Shown: piece by piece, positions 7,542 through 16,232 of the stretch
How the letters are laid out: each line of letters opens with the position of its first letter
Position numbering within the stretch: the stretch's first letter is position 1
NCBI GenBank assembly: GCA_022843625.1
Contig: JALHNH010000060.1
Coordinates: forward strand, 1-32,596
Length of the DNA: 32,596 bases
Source of the DNA: Bryobacter sp.
Lineage (GTDB): Bacteria; Acidobacteriota; Terriglobia; Bryobacterales; Bryobacteraceae
Direction of reading: 5' to 3'
Notes under the pieces: generated by a model
Told to the model about the DNA's origin: nothing
The model's database searches: none
What the model saw: the letters and a program-made list of their open reading frames with translations, nothing else
Position numbers and translations under genes: made by a program

Positions 7542-7815
7542 GCCGTAACCTCCCCGGATGTTATCTGATTCGACGACATGCCGGACTACATACGCCGCTC
7601 GGTGGCCCGATGCTCTTCCAATAGGCGCGGCACACGCTCCGCCTCACCGTCGACGTTTTTGGTGAGTTTATGCGAACTCTCCGACACCTCCGGCGGTTCT
7701 CAGTCCGGAGAATCAATAATCCTTCGCTACCGTTTTAGAAGGCAACTCTTTCTGAATCAGTTTGGCGCGGCATAGAAATCAGATACTCTGGGCTTACCTG
7801 CCCAGGAGAGCGTCA
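7542..7815. other. Gap between mer operon and AAA+ gene, no confident gene
   Basis: Apart from the possible remnant frame on the minus strand (up to about 7648) no coding signal stands out. The short plus-strand frame 7578-7775 is rich in Arg/Ser and looks like a shadow. The promoter of the AAA+ gene probably lies here, but I cannot identify it. Confidence 0.4.
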
Positions 7816-9813
7816 ATGCCGCCTTTTGGATTCAATTCGAGTGATCGAACTACTGCCCCGCGATTGCGGACAGGCAGACGTGTGACCGACACCGCAGGTG
7901 CCTCTTGGGGGCTTGGCGCTCAAAAGAATCTGCTCATCGGTATCGGCGTTCTAGTGGCCACTTGGTGGCTCATGGGCTTGCTAAGCGCAAACCGCTTTGC
8001 AGCGCTGGGGGTTAGCATTGCGGGCCTTCTGCTTCTACCTCAACCCACTCCTCAATTCGTCCTCTTCGCTTCCAGAATGACCGTCGCCGTGACGGGTGCG
8101 ATGTGCTGGACGATTGCGACGGGTTGGCCATCAAGCGTCTTCCCAGGTTCGGCTAACCGATGGGACAAGATCATGGCACTGCCGTTTTGGCTGGGATGTA
8201 GCGCGCTTCTACTCTGGCCCTTTTCCACATTTATACGGCGCAAAAGGCAGGAGGCAACTCCCGGTACCTCCAGCGATTTGAATGACGAAAAATGGGCTCA
8301 GGTACCTGCAATTCGATTCGAAGACGTCGGCGGTTTCAACCAACAGAAGTCGGAGATGCGGATAGTCGCGGAGAATCGGTTCCTGGCGAATACTAGTGGC
8401 ATTGTCCGCAACGGAGTGCTTCTCTATGGTCCACAAGGAACGGGAAAGAATTTCTTGGCGGAGGCTACGGCTGGTGAGTTTGGGGCCAATTGGTATCACG
8501 TTCGATGTCCGCAGCTTTTGGGGCCGATGATCGGCTCGACAACCACCGAGATTCGAAGAGCATTCGATTGGGCGCGAGCCCATCGACCAATCGTGATGTT
8601 CCTCGATGAGATTGACGCTGTTGGTAGCAAGAAGGCGTTACAAGGCGGTAGCGACTCGGGCGGCGCCGGCCGGGAGTACAACACGATCGTGACCCAGTTG
8701 ATGCAGTCGATCGACCAATGCCGGAACATTGAAGGCTTGTTGATCGTAGCCGCCACCAATCATATCGACACATTGGAACCCGCACTGATCCGGGACGGCC
8801 GATTCGACGCAAAGCTGAGGCTGGATTTGCCCGCTGAGGAGGGCAGGAGGGGCGTGCTCCTGTCGATCCTAAAGGAGACCCGCTGGCGATCCCACGAACT
8901 CTCGCGAGTAATTCGTCGGACCGTTGGCTGGAGCCCGGCGCGACTCAAAGCCATGGTGGACCGCTCTGTTTTGATGTCGAATGGCCAACCGATCAGCAAG
9001 GAACATTTGCTCGCGACCATCGAAAGCATCGGCGGGAATGACCGGCCAAATCTCGATCCAGTCCATTGGGATGATGTCGTCTTGCCGGAGGTCGTCGTTG
9101 ACGAGATTAAAGCACTGATCCGATTGATGGAGCCGGGCGAGTCGGAGCGGTTGTCAATTTCACCACCGACCGGGCTAATCCTGGTGGGTGCTCCAGGTAC
9201 GGGAAAGACACTAACCGCACGCTTGATCGCCTCCCTGGTCAGACGGAGTTTCTATGCGATTTCTCCCGGTGAGGTGCTGTCTGGGGTGGTCGGTGGGTCC
9301 GTCAAGAGGCTGAAGGAAGTGTTTACCCGGGCCAAGGAAAATGCCCCCTCAGTTCTCTTCTTCGACGAGATGGACGGCCTCTTTCCAGCTCCTTCAATCG
9401 CTGTTGGCCAACACGATGTTCAGTTGGTAGAGCAAGGACTTATCGAGATTAGCGAATTGAGACCGGAGCACAATGTCTTCCTGATCGGTACCTCGAACTA
9501 CTTGGAGCGAATCGACCCAAGAATTCTGCGAGGGGGACGCTTCAGTGAAAAGCTGCACATCGGCTTGCCTGATGACGCCGGCTATCGGAAGTTGATCGCG
9601 CGATATCTTGGAAACGCTAGACTCGACCCAAACCTCGAACTTGGCGTCGTCATTGATCGAATCCGGGACCTGACCCCGGCCGACCTTGAAGCAACGATTC
9701 AAGCCATGAAGCGATTGGCCTTGCGTCGGATGACAAGTCAGCAGGCTGCTTTGCCGCCTGTGAGCCTCGAAGACCTAGAGAATGCGCTGGCGCGCGTTCG
9801 CCCCCAAGTGTAG
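7816..9813 (+). CDS. Membrane-anchored tandem AAA+ ATPase (CDC48/FtsH-like modules)
   Basis: 665 residues from ATG 7816, chosen for AGGAG at 7804-7808. The N-terminal 140 residues hold about three to four membrane segments. Two AAA+ modules follow. Module 1 has GPQGTGKN (205-212) and Walker B FLDEID (D264/E265). Module 2 has GAPGTGKT (458-465) and FFDEMD (D517/E518). Both carry the second region with RDGRF or RGGRF arginines. The first Walker A ends in Asn instead of Thr/Ser, which should weaken Mg-ATP use in module 1. No zinc protease domain is present, so it is an unfoldase or remodelling enzyme at the inner membrane. It stands between the cargo and the main secretion operon; a role in assembling the pilus or channel is inference. 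Confidence 0.85.
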   Translation: MPPFGFNSSDRTTAPRLRTGRRVTDTAGASWGLGAQKNLLIGIGVLVATWWLMGLLSANRFAALGVSIAGLLLLPQPTPQFVLFASRMTVAVTGAMCWTIATGWPSSVFPGSANRWDKIMALPFWLGCSALLLWPFSTFIRRKRQEATPGTSSDLNDEKWAQVPAIRFEDVGGFNQQKSEMRIVAENRFLANTSGIVRNGVLLYGPQGTGKNFLAEATAGEFGANWYHVRCPQLLGPMIGSTTTEIRRAFDWARAHRPIVMFLDEIDAVGSKKALQGGSDSGGAGREYNTIVTQLMQSIDQCRNIEGLLIVAATNHIDTLEPALIRDGRFDAKLRLDLPAEEGRRGVLLSILKETRWRSHELSRVIRRTVGWSPARLKAMVDRSVLMSNGQPISKEHLLATIESIGGNDRPNLDPVHWDDVVLPEVVVDEIKALIRLMEPGESERLSISPPTGLILVGAPGTGKTLTARLIASLVRRSFYAISPGEVLSGVVGGSVKRLKEVFTRAKENAPSVLFFDEMDGLFPAPSIAVGQHDVQLVEQGLIEISELRPEHNVFLIGTSNYLERIDPRILRGGRFSEKLHIGLPDDAGYRKLIARYLGNARLDPNLELGVVIDRIRDLTPADLEATIQAMKRLALRRMTSQQAALPPVSLEDLENALARVRPQV

Positions 9814-9912
9814 GTATGATCGATCATCGCGTTTAGTCGCGCGGAGCGTAACGCCATCACAATCACCCAACTCGTTTGGGGACTGTCGCCAACTGCCCTA
9901 ATCTACTTTCAA

Positions 9913-9933
9913 GCTTCGGTCCGGTACCGAAGC
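9913..9933 (+). promoter_or_regulatory. Hairpin in the leader of the main secretion operon
   Basis: GCTTCGGT-(CCGGT)-ACCGAAGC, a perfect 8-base stem, 27 bases before the pilin start and just ahead of the GGGAGG ribosome binding site. No T tract follows, so it is more likely a leader structure or an operator than a terminator. Confidence 0.45.
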
Positions 9934-9960
9934 CGAATCTAGATTTGGGAGGTTCTTCTC

Positions 9961-10332
9961 ATGCAACAGCAGTTTCGACTGCAGATCAAGCGGCGGGCGG
10001 CGTTGGTGCTCACCGTTTTCCTGTTAATCATCGTCAGCGCGAATGTGGCCGTCATGGCCCAGAACTTGGGCGGAGCGCCACAGGTCAACGTCGCCGTCCA
10101 AGGGCAGACCGGCGCGCAACCGGAGGGCGCATTTCTTAATCTGGTGAACTGGATCGGCAACGTCATTGCCCCTGTGGGTGCCGGCCTCGCCCTCGCGGGT
10201 GGGCTGGTCTCCTACGTATCGGGGCGCGGAGTCATGCGATACGTCGTGACTGCGTTGGGATGCCTAGCCGTATCGGGCGTTACGCGACTGCTCGAATTCT
10301 GGATTCAGCAGGGTGGTGGAGGTGTGTCTTAG
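9961..10332 (+). CDS. virB2: VirB2/TrbC-like conjugative pilin
   Basis: 123 residues. There is a long N-terminal signal (basic RLQIKRRAA, then a hydrophobic core to about residue 34, with MAQ as likely cleavage region). The mature part has two hydrophobic helices: NLVNWIGNVIAPVGAGLALAG and RYVVTALGCLAVSGVTRLL. Small size, long signal, two helices and a place directly before VirB3/VirB4-type genes fit the pilin subunit, which is extracted from the inner membrane and assembled into the pilus. GGGAGG precedes the ATG. The two-helix unit recurs in the next two genes. Confidence 0.8.
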   Translation: MQQQFRLQIKRRAALVLTVFLLIIVSANVAVMAQNLGGAPQVNVAVQGQTGAQPEGAFLNLVNWIGNVIAPVGAGLALAGGLVSYVSGRGVMRYVVTALGCLAVSGVTRLLEFWIQQGGGGVS

Positions 10333-10404
10333 CCCAACCAACGTACACCACAATGGGGCGGTGATGCATGTTGCCGCCCTATTCAAGGTCATGGGTTCAT
10401 CGAT

Positions 10405-11067
10405 ATGCCACCCCTTCTTTACGACATCATTCGGGTGTTTCTTCTGCTCAGTGCTCCAGCGGCATTTATATGCCTGATCCTGGCGGGCATTGCTCTCCGC
10501 CGCGAAGGTGGCACGGTGTTTTGGGTTGGTGGCGGGTTCTCGAAACACATGCTGTGGGCCGTCATCTTTTTGGCACTGGAGCCTACGCTTGGGTGGTTTC
10601 AATTTCTCGGTATCCCTGTATTCTTCCCTCCAGGCTCAACGATTGGCACGCCTTGGCTGGCTTCGATCCAACAAGGCATCTCGACTCTTGTACAGACATT
10701 CGTGGTGGACCGGTTGGCGCCGATATTGGCGGCGTTCTTTGTGATTCGCTCGGTGCTGGATACAGCAAGCGGAACCGGTCCATTGCCGTCGATCTTGAGC
10801 GCGATGTTCTTGTTGGCCGTTTCGAACACCCACGCATTGATCGATGCTTGGACACCCGGGGGCGACCGATTCTCGATAGCGGTGGGACTGACTGCGATGT
10901 GGAATTACCTGGCTAGTCGAATTCTGCCAATCGCGGCGGGATTGGCCATCTGCGGTGCCGTTCTTCAGTTTGCTTTCAATCGGCCCGGGTATCTGCGGTT
11001 GATTCTTTGCGCTGCATGCTTTCTGACAACCAGCGCGCTGTGGATCTTGATCCAGCGAATGATGTAG
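10405..11067 (+). CDS. Polytopic membrane protein with VirB2-like repeats
   Basis: 220 residues with about six hydrophobic segments and no recognised family name. The last third (NYLASRILPIAAGLAICGAVLQ ... LILCAACFLTTSALWI, residues about 165-215) lines up with the pilin pattern of the preceding gene, including an N-terminal Asn/Trp, a Pro, a Gly and the closing small-residue helix. The middle third (TFVVDRLAPILAAFFVI ... ILSAMFLLAVSNTHALID) does so more loosely. It therefore looks like two or three tandem pilin-type units. The ribosome binding site before ATG 10405 is weak. It is followed at 10 bases by another repeat protein. Function unknown; likely an inner-membrane part of the secretion system or a multi-domain pilin reservoir. 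Confidence 0.68.
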   Translation: MPPLLYDIIRVFLLLSAPAAFICLILAGIALRREGGTVFWVGGGFSKHMLWAVIFLALEPTLGWFQFLGIPVFFPPGSTIGTPWLASIQQGISTLVQTFVVDRLAPILAAFFVIRSVLDTASGTGPLPSILSAMFLLAVSNTHALIDAWTPGGDRFSIAVGLTAMWNYLASRILPIAAGLAICGAVLQFAFNRPGYLRLILCAACFLTTSALWILIQRMM

Positions 11068-11076
11068 GAGCTTATC

Positions 11077-11532
11077 GTGAACTTTCTTACAGGACTCACA
11101 AATCTCACGAACTGGGTCGCGAACGTCATCATGCCAACACTCGCGGGCTTGATGTTCGTCATCGCAGTGCTCCGGCTTTCGCGCAACGCCCCGTTCCAAT
11201 ACGCGATGTACGGTGGCTTTGCCGCGCTAATGGTCTCTGGGATTCTTCGGGCAGTCGAAACGTTCGCTAGCCAGCGCGCTTGGGATGACCCCGATGGAGT
11301 GTGGATCACTTTGTTGGGACTTGTGAATTGGTCGGCCAACGTATTCCTGCCGCTCTACGGCGTCCTGCAAGTGCTTGTTGCGATCTTGCACTACGGCGGT
11401 GCCGGGTTTCGAATTTATCCGGGAGCCCCGTGGGCACGACACGCGTTGTCGGCCATGGCCTGCTTTGGGCTTTCTGGGTTGCTGCGCATGGCTGAATACT
11501 TTGTTGCTCAAGGCGTAGGTGGATTGAGTTGA
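11077..11532 (+). CDS. Duplicated VirB2-like membrane protein
   Basis: 151 residues from GTG 11077, with TAGGAG upstream (11065-11070). It consists of two tandem copies of the pilin two-helix unit. Copy 1 has NLTNWVANVIMPTLAGLMFV and then the SGILRAVETFASQ end. Copy 2 has GLVNWSANVFLPLYGVLQVL and then the SGLLRMAEYFVAQG end. Each copy matches the pilin at 9961 (NLVNWIGNVIAPVGAGLAL, SGVTRLLEFWIQQG). There is no signal peptide. It sits between the repeat protein and VirB3. It may form or nucleate the pilus or plug the channel (inference). Confidence 0.78.
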   Translation: MNFLTGLTNLTNWVANVIMPTLAGLMFVIAVLRLSRNAPFQYAMYGGFAALMVSGILRAVETFASQRAWDDPDGVWITLLGLVNWSANVFLPLYGVLQVLVAILHYGGAGFRIYPGAPWARHALSAMACFGLSGLLRMAEYFVAQGVGGLS

Positions 11533-11545
11533 GAAGGAGGCTGTT

Positions 11546-11872
11546 ATGGCATTGGAAGTGACGCCAGTTCATCGGAACCTGCACCAGCGGGTCACCTTTT
11601 TTTCCCTCGAGTTTGAGGATTTGTTCGTGGTCATAGGGCTTGCTGCCTTCATGAGCATTTTTGGGCGTTTCCTCAACCGCGAAATCAATGGCATCCCGCT
11701 CAACGTTGTGCTGCAATACGCCGTGCCCATCGCGGCGGTCCCGGTCTTGCTGCTCTTCAAATACGGAAAGCCCCGTGGATACCTGCGTGATCTCTGGACC
11801 TGGCACGTCCAACCCAAAATCTACTGCGGCCTTGAGGCTGATGCCGAGTTTACGAAGGAGTTCCTGCGATGA
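11546..11872 (+). CDS. virB3: VirB3/TrbD-like inner-membrane protein
   Basis: 108 residues, with AAGGAGG just before the ATG. The N-terminus carries the VirB3-typical soluble start (EVTPVHRNLHQRVTFFSLE), followed by two hydrophobic helices (about 24-42 and 50-66) and a short polar tail with the conserved-looking KPRGYLRDLW. VirB3 works as partner of the VirB4 ATPase at the inner membrane. The VirB4 gene follows with a 4-base ATGA overlap, as usual for this pair. Confidence 0.85.
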   Translation: MALEVTPVHRNLHQRVTFFSLEFEDLFVVIGLAAFMSIFGRFLNREINGIPLNVVLQYAVPIAAVPVLLLFKYGKPRGYLRDLWTWHVQPKIYCGLEADAEFTKEFLR

Positions 11873-14550
11873 ACCCACAATCGAGCAAACGGTACGAAGA
11901 GTCCTTGCGGAAGCCAGCGCTGTGCGAACTGCTTCCGGTTCGAGAATATCTGGATGGCGTGATGGTGCAGGTGGATGGGAGCCTCGTGGCTGGATATGAG
12001 CTCACTGGGCTCAACAGTTTCTACCACGATGACGAAATGCGGAATCGCTCGAAGCATTCCCTCGAAGCGTTAATTCGGTCATTGCCGGAACGGTCTATGC
12101 GCCTCCAGATGCGCTTTGAGATCGCCCAAGGCATTGGGCCAGCTCGTACGGAGTACCCGAGGCTCCAGAAAAGCGAGAGCGCCGTGCTGCAAGAGATCGA
12201 TCGCCACAGGATGAGCCGTTGGGATCGCAGAAGCGAAGAGGGCTATTACCTGCGTCATCTCCTCCACGCGTACTTCATTTGGAATCCCCGGATTCATCAT
12301 GAATTGGCAGACCGCTTGGCGGGCAGGAGGAGTAAGAGTGCTTTCAGTCTCTCCGTGGAGAAATGTGTGGATCGGGCGCGGCGAGAACATGAGGATCTTC
12401 TCTCGGAATTCTCCAGTTTGCTTGCCGGCGTTGAGCAGACACTTATCGCAACGGAGATGGGAGTTCGGCGACTATCGGACGACGAATTGTTTCTAGAGGC
12501 GAAGCGAGGGTTGAACCCGGTCTTTGATGACCAGAGCCCCTACCGCCGGGGCGACTACTCGTTGACGTACCGGAGTGCACGCAGCCAGATCACAAACACA
12601 AGCATCGAAGACGAACAAGAGAACGTGGTGCGAGTCGGGGGGCTTTTGTACACGTTCATTTCGCTCAAGGATCTGCCAGACGGAACATTCCCTGGAATAC
12701 TCCGCGAACTGATGGTGCTCGACTTTCCCATCGTCGTGAATGCCGAGATTACGATCCCCGATCAAACAAAGATCCTGGAGCACTTCAAGGGACGCCTTCG
12801 GCGCATGCAAGCGGCGCAGCGTGACTCGCAAGGCGGATTCAGGGTGAACATAGAGGCCCAGGTTGCGCAGGCCCAGTTGCAGGACATTTTGCAAGCGGTC
12901 ATCTCCTCATCCTTGAAGGTCTGCGACTACTCCATGGTGATCGCCGTGCGGACATCCTCCCCCGTCAACAGCCAGAAAGAACTGGAGGAGGCACAGAGGA
13001 TTCTGAATGATCGCCGCCAAAGAGTGGTGCACGCGGTAACCAGAATGAACGGTGCCCGGGCCATCCCAGAATCGCTGGCGCAGCGGCGCCTATTTATCGG
13101 CAGCCTTCCTGGGATGGCCCGAGAGAACAAGAGGGAATTGAGTTGCCTTACTCTCCACGCCGCCGATCTATTGCCGATCGAAATGCCTTGGCAGGGCACT
13201 CCCCAGTCTCCGCTGATGCTGCTTGAGACCCCCTACCGGCAGTTGATCCCCTTTTCGCCCAACGACCCCTCCATTGGGGACGCCAACATGCTGTTCATGG
13301 CCAAATCGGGCGGTGGCAAGACCTTCATGGCGCAACTGTTTCTGCTGATGATGGCGCGTTCCAATCCATTGATCTCGATCGTAGAACGCGGAGACTCCTA
13401 CCGTCCGCTCGTCGAATTGATGGGAGGTCGAGTAATTGAAGTCGATCTCGAAGGAGCAGAAACTCTGAATCCATGGGATCTGCCGCCGAGCCAAGTTCAG
13501 CCCACCAAAGACAAGATTGCGTTTCTCAAGAATCTAACCCGGCACATGATCGGTGATTTGGGGCAGACCGATACTTCGCTGCTCGACAACATCTTGTCTG
13601 AGGCAATCGCCAAGGTCTATAAGCGGGCGGCGATTCGAGCCGACGTGAAGACGCCGACCTATTCCGACCTTCGCGATGAGCTTTCGAATTGGAACGATGA
13701 GGAGCGGATCGAACATATTCGCAAGCTAGCGCAACTTGCCTCGATTGCCCTCAGGCAATGGACCGGCGAAAAAGGCGTGTATTCGAGGCTCTTCGATCGC
13801 CACACCACAATTCGAACAGACGCGAATTGGCTCTTCTTCAACATTGAAGGCCTCAGTTCGGATTCGCGACTGGAAACCGCGATGAGCATGCTGGTGGCGC
13901 AGGCCATGTCCGAGCGAGCGTCAGGGAAGTCAGGCCAGCCATCGATCACAGTGCTCGATGAATGCTGGGCTTTGCTGGACTCGCCGGTTCTCGCCGACTG
14001 TGTTGTGCAGTTGTTCCGTACTGCCAGAAAGCGCGGCGCAAGCGTTTGGGGCATCTCTCAAACGCTCGAAGACTTCGTCGGCACCACCCAGCGACCAAAG
14101 GAGCACGGCGCAGGCATCCTTCGAAACAGTTCTGTGAAGATCATCGGCCAACAGCCAGGCGACGTTGCCCCGTTGGTTGACCATCTCGGCCTCAATGCGG
14201 TGGCGCTGAACGAGATTAAACGATTCGCTGCCCCTCGCAAGGGAAGGTCGGCAGAAGTACTTCTGGTCTTAGGCGAAAAATCGGATACAACGCAGACGAT
14301 CCGGCTGGTGCCAACCCCAGTTGACTACTGGGTGGCCACAACATACCCCCGAGAGCGCGCCTATCGCACGTACTTCCTCCGGCTTGATCGCAATCGAAAG
14401 CGCCCCTTGATTGAACTCTACTGCGAGCTGGCCGAGCGCTTTCCCAATGGTTTGGCCGATGTGGATGTGCTGCCTGAAGAGGCCACTGGCGAGGTGCAGC
14501 AAACTGTCAGCCGGCGGGAACATCCATTGGCTGCGGGGAACGGAGCCTAA
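11869..14550 (+). CDS. virB4: VirB4/TrbE-type secretion ATPase
   Basis: 893 residues, normal to slightly long for the family. The N-terminal half is the VirB4 membrane-proximal domain. The C-terminal P-loop domain has Walker A KSGGGKT (residues 479-485, K484) and Walker B ITVLDECWALL (D697/E698), then a RTARKRGASVWGISQ segment characteristic of VirB4. VirB4 powers pilus biogenesis and substrate transfer from the cytoplasmic face. It overlaps VirB3 and is followed 4 bases later by the first TrbJ-like gene. The key residues are all intact. Confidence 0.96.
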   Translation: MNPQSSKRYEESLRKPALCELLPVREYLDGVMVQVDGSLVAGYELTGLNSFYHDDEMRNRSKHSLEALIRSLPERSMRLQMRFEIAQGIGPARTEYPRLQKSESAVLQEIDRHRMSRWDRRSEEGYYLRHLLHAYFIWNPRIHHELADRLAGRRSKSAFSLSVEKCVDRARREHEDLLSEFSSLLAGVEQTLIATEMGVRRLSDDELFLEAKRGLNPVFDDQSPYRRGDYSLTYRSARSQITNTSIEDEQENVVRVGGLLYTFISLKDLPDGTFPGILRELMVLDFPIVVNAEITIPDQTKILEHFKGRLRRMQAAQRDSQGGFRVNIEAQVAQAQLQDILQAVISSSLKVCDYSMVIAVRTSSPVNSQKELEEAQRILNDRRQRVVHAVTRMNGARAIPESLAQRRLFIGSLPGMARENKRELSCLTLHAADLLPIEMPWQGTPQSPLMLLETPYRQLIPFSPNDPSIGDANMLFMAKSGGGKTFMAQLFLLMMARSNPLISIVERGDSYRPLVELMGGRVIEVDLEGAETLNPWDLPPSQVQPTKDKIAFLKNLTRHMIGDLGQTDTSLLDNILSEAIAKVYKRAAIRADVKTPTYSDLRDELSNWNDEERIEHIRKLAQLASIALRQWTGEKGVYSRLFDRHTTIRTDANWLFFNIEGLSSDSRLETAMSMLVAQAMSERASGKSGQPSITVLDECWALLDSPVLADCVVQLFRTARKRGASVWGISQTLEDFVGTTQRPKEHGAGILRNSSVKIIGQQPGDVAPLVDHLGLNAVALNEIKRFAAPRKGRSAEVLLVLGEKSDTTQTIRLVPTPVDYWVATTYPRERAYRTYFLRLDRNRKRPLIELYCELAERFPNGLADVDVLPEEATGEVQQTVSRREHPLAAGNGA

Positions 14551-14554
14551 CAAA

Positions 14555-15361
14555 ATGACCACGAAGCTAGTTCTGCTTTTGCTTACTTTAATCCTGCTTT
14601 GCGGAATGGTTTCCCCGCAGCCTGCCTATGCCCAGGGCTTTGGGGGACTCACGGCGATTTTCGACGTGATCAATGGTGTCGCCAGCAACATTTTGAGCTT
14701 CATCAACAACACCATGCGCCCATTGCTTGATGGGATACGCACTGCGTCAAACCAGCTTCAGTCATTCCTTGGCCAGTTGAAAAATCTTTGGGAGCAGATT
14801 GTCTGGCCCATTCGCGAGATCAACCGCGCACGGGCGCTGGCACAGCAACTGATCGGCACCTTTCGGGCCCAGATGAATTCCTTGTACTTTCTCGGAGTGC
14901 ATAGCGCTCAATTGCCAAATCCGGCAAGCCTTGAAAGTGTGATCAGGAATCGGCAAATAGCCGACCATGCTTCGCTGGTTACGGCCTTTACGCGAACCTA
15001 TGGTGCGGTCCCTGCCGCGGGTGAAGCCCATGCCGAAGAGCGCAATCTCGTTGATGTCGACGACGCCATGGCAATCAATCAGCTCATGACGCTGAAACAG
15101 GCTGACGCTGGGGCAGACCAGACACTTCGCGCCGCGGAGGCGATCGAAGAAGAAGCAACTCGAATGGCTCCGGGTACAGCCGCATATGCCACTGCGGCGG
15201 CATACATAGCGGCCGTGCAGAGCCAGGCCCACATGCAGAAGATGATCGCTGGCCAACTGCGGCAGGAAGCGGCTCGACTTGCTCACGAAACGATGCTTCT
15301 CAAACGTGGGGCGTCTTTTGCGAGCGAGACCAGAAGCAAGCTTACTCAAATGAATCGGTAA
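14555..15361 (+). CDS. TrbJ/VirB5-like periplasmic protein (copy 1)
   Basis: 268 residues from ATG 14555, with GGAG 9 bases upstream. A classical signal peptide ends at about AYAQ (residues 1-26). The mature part is helical: an amphipathic stretch (about 30-90), then REINRARALAQQL, a LPNPASLES segment, and a long Ala/Gln/Glu-rich coiled-coil C-terminus ending SKLTQMNR. This is the layout of TrbJ/VirB5 pilus-tip proteins, which are exported helical proteins involved in pilus assembly and contact. A second paralogue follows directly, with the motifs in the same order. Confidence 0.75.
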   Translation: MTTKLVLLLLTLILLCGMVSPQPAYAQGFGGLTAIFDVINGVASNILSFINNTMRPLLDGIRTASNQLQSFLGQLKNLWEQIVWPIREINRARALAQQLIGTFRAQMNSLYFLGVHSAQLPNPASLESVIRNRQIADHASLVTAFTRTYGAVPAAGEAHAEERNLVDVDDAMAINQLMTLKQADAGADQTLRAAEAIEEEATRMAPGTAAYATAAAYIAAVQSQAHMQKMIAGQLRQEAARLAHETMLLKRGASFASETRSKLTQMNR

Positions 15362-15372
15362 CGAGGATTCTC

Positions 15373-16224
15373 ATGCTGAACCTGAAAACTTTTTGGACGT
15401 TCCTCCGCTCGCACAGAGTGCAAATCATCGCCCTATTGCTTGTGGTGATGCTTCTTGCCCCGCCGCCGGCGAATGCACAACTTGGATTCTTGACGTCGCT
15501 GCTCAATCTGGTGAGCAGCGGCCTCGGATCGCTCAATAACGTCATGGCCTCGGTCAACACCGCGCTGCGCAATGTAATCGGGCCAATTCTCGAAGGTATC
15601 CAAAGCACGATGACAGCCGTACAGCAAATCATGAACGCGATTTTTGATTTCCAGCGCAACGTGATCTACCCCGAGGAAGCCATCAATCGTGCGCGGGGAT
15701 TAGTTGGGCAAGTAATGGGAATCTACAACTCGATTCGCGGGATTTGGGCGACGGTCGTTCAAAGCGCAACGCTCCCCAATCCAAGAGGTTTGGAAGCCAT
15801 AATTCTCTCCAAAAATCCCGGTCAAATAGGTGGAGTGTCGGCAAGCTTTGGGAGCGTCTACACGGCCCTGCCAGCTCCAAATGAGGCCCATAGCTCTCAG
15901 CGGGATTTGATAGACAGCGCCGACGCTGCGGCTCAAGCTGCCATGAAGCGTGCAATTGCGATTGATGCGATTGCCGACCGTGAATTAGACGCCGCCGAGC
16001 AGATGCTCAGCGCCTTAGCCGGGACGGCCCCCGGAACGGCGGAGATGATCGGTGCGCAAGCCGGCGCTTGGCTGGTGAGGTCGAATGCCTATACGCAGCA
16101 GGCGCTGGCCGAGGTGATGCGATTGCGTGCAATCGAACTGGCTGGCCAAGGAGCTCGCGTCAAGGAAGCGGCCCGATATACCCGCCAGACTCGCGACAAG
16201 CTGACGGAACTGAATAGGAGATAG
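15373..16224 (+). CDS. TrbJ/VirB5-like periplasmic protein (copy 2)
   Basis: 283 residues. The signal peptide ends near ANAQ (about residue 36). It shares its architecture and motifs with copy 1: EAINRARGLVGQV against REINRARALAQQL, ATLPNPRGLEAI against AQLPNPASLESV, and an end DKLTELNRR against SKLTQMNR. The two are clearly diverged paralogues from a tandem duplication. The start at 15373 follows the previous stop by 11 bases. It may form a mixed pilus tip with copy 1 or have separate contact specificity (inference). Confidence 0.75.
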   Translation: MLNLKTFWTFLRSHRVQIIALLLVVMLLAPPPANAQLGFLTSLLNLVSSGLGSLNNVMASVNTALRNVIGPILEGIQSTMTAVQQIMNAIFDFQRNVIYPEEAINRARGLVGQVMGIYNSIRGIWATVVQSATLPNPRGLEAIILSKNPGQIGGVSASFGSVYTALPAPNEAHSSQRDLIDSADAAAQAAMKRAIAIDAIADRELDAAEQMLSALAGTAPGTAEMIGAQAGAWLVRSNAYTQQALAEVMRLRAIELAGQGARVKEAARYTRQTRDKLTELNRR

Positions 16225-16232
16225 GGGCACAG

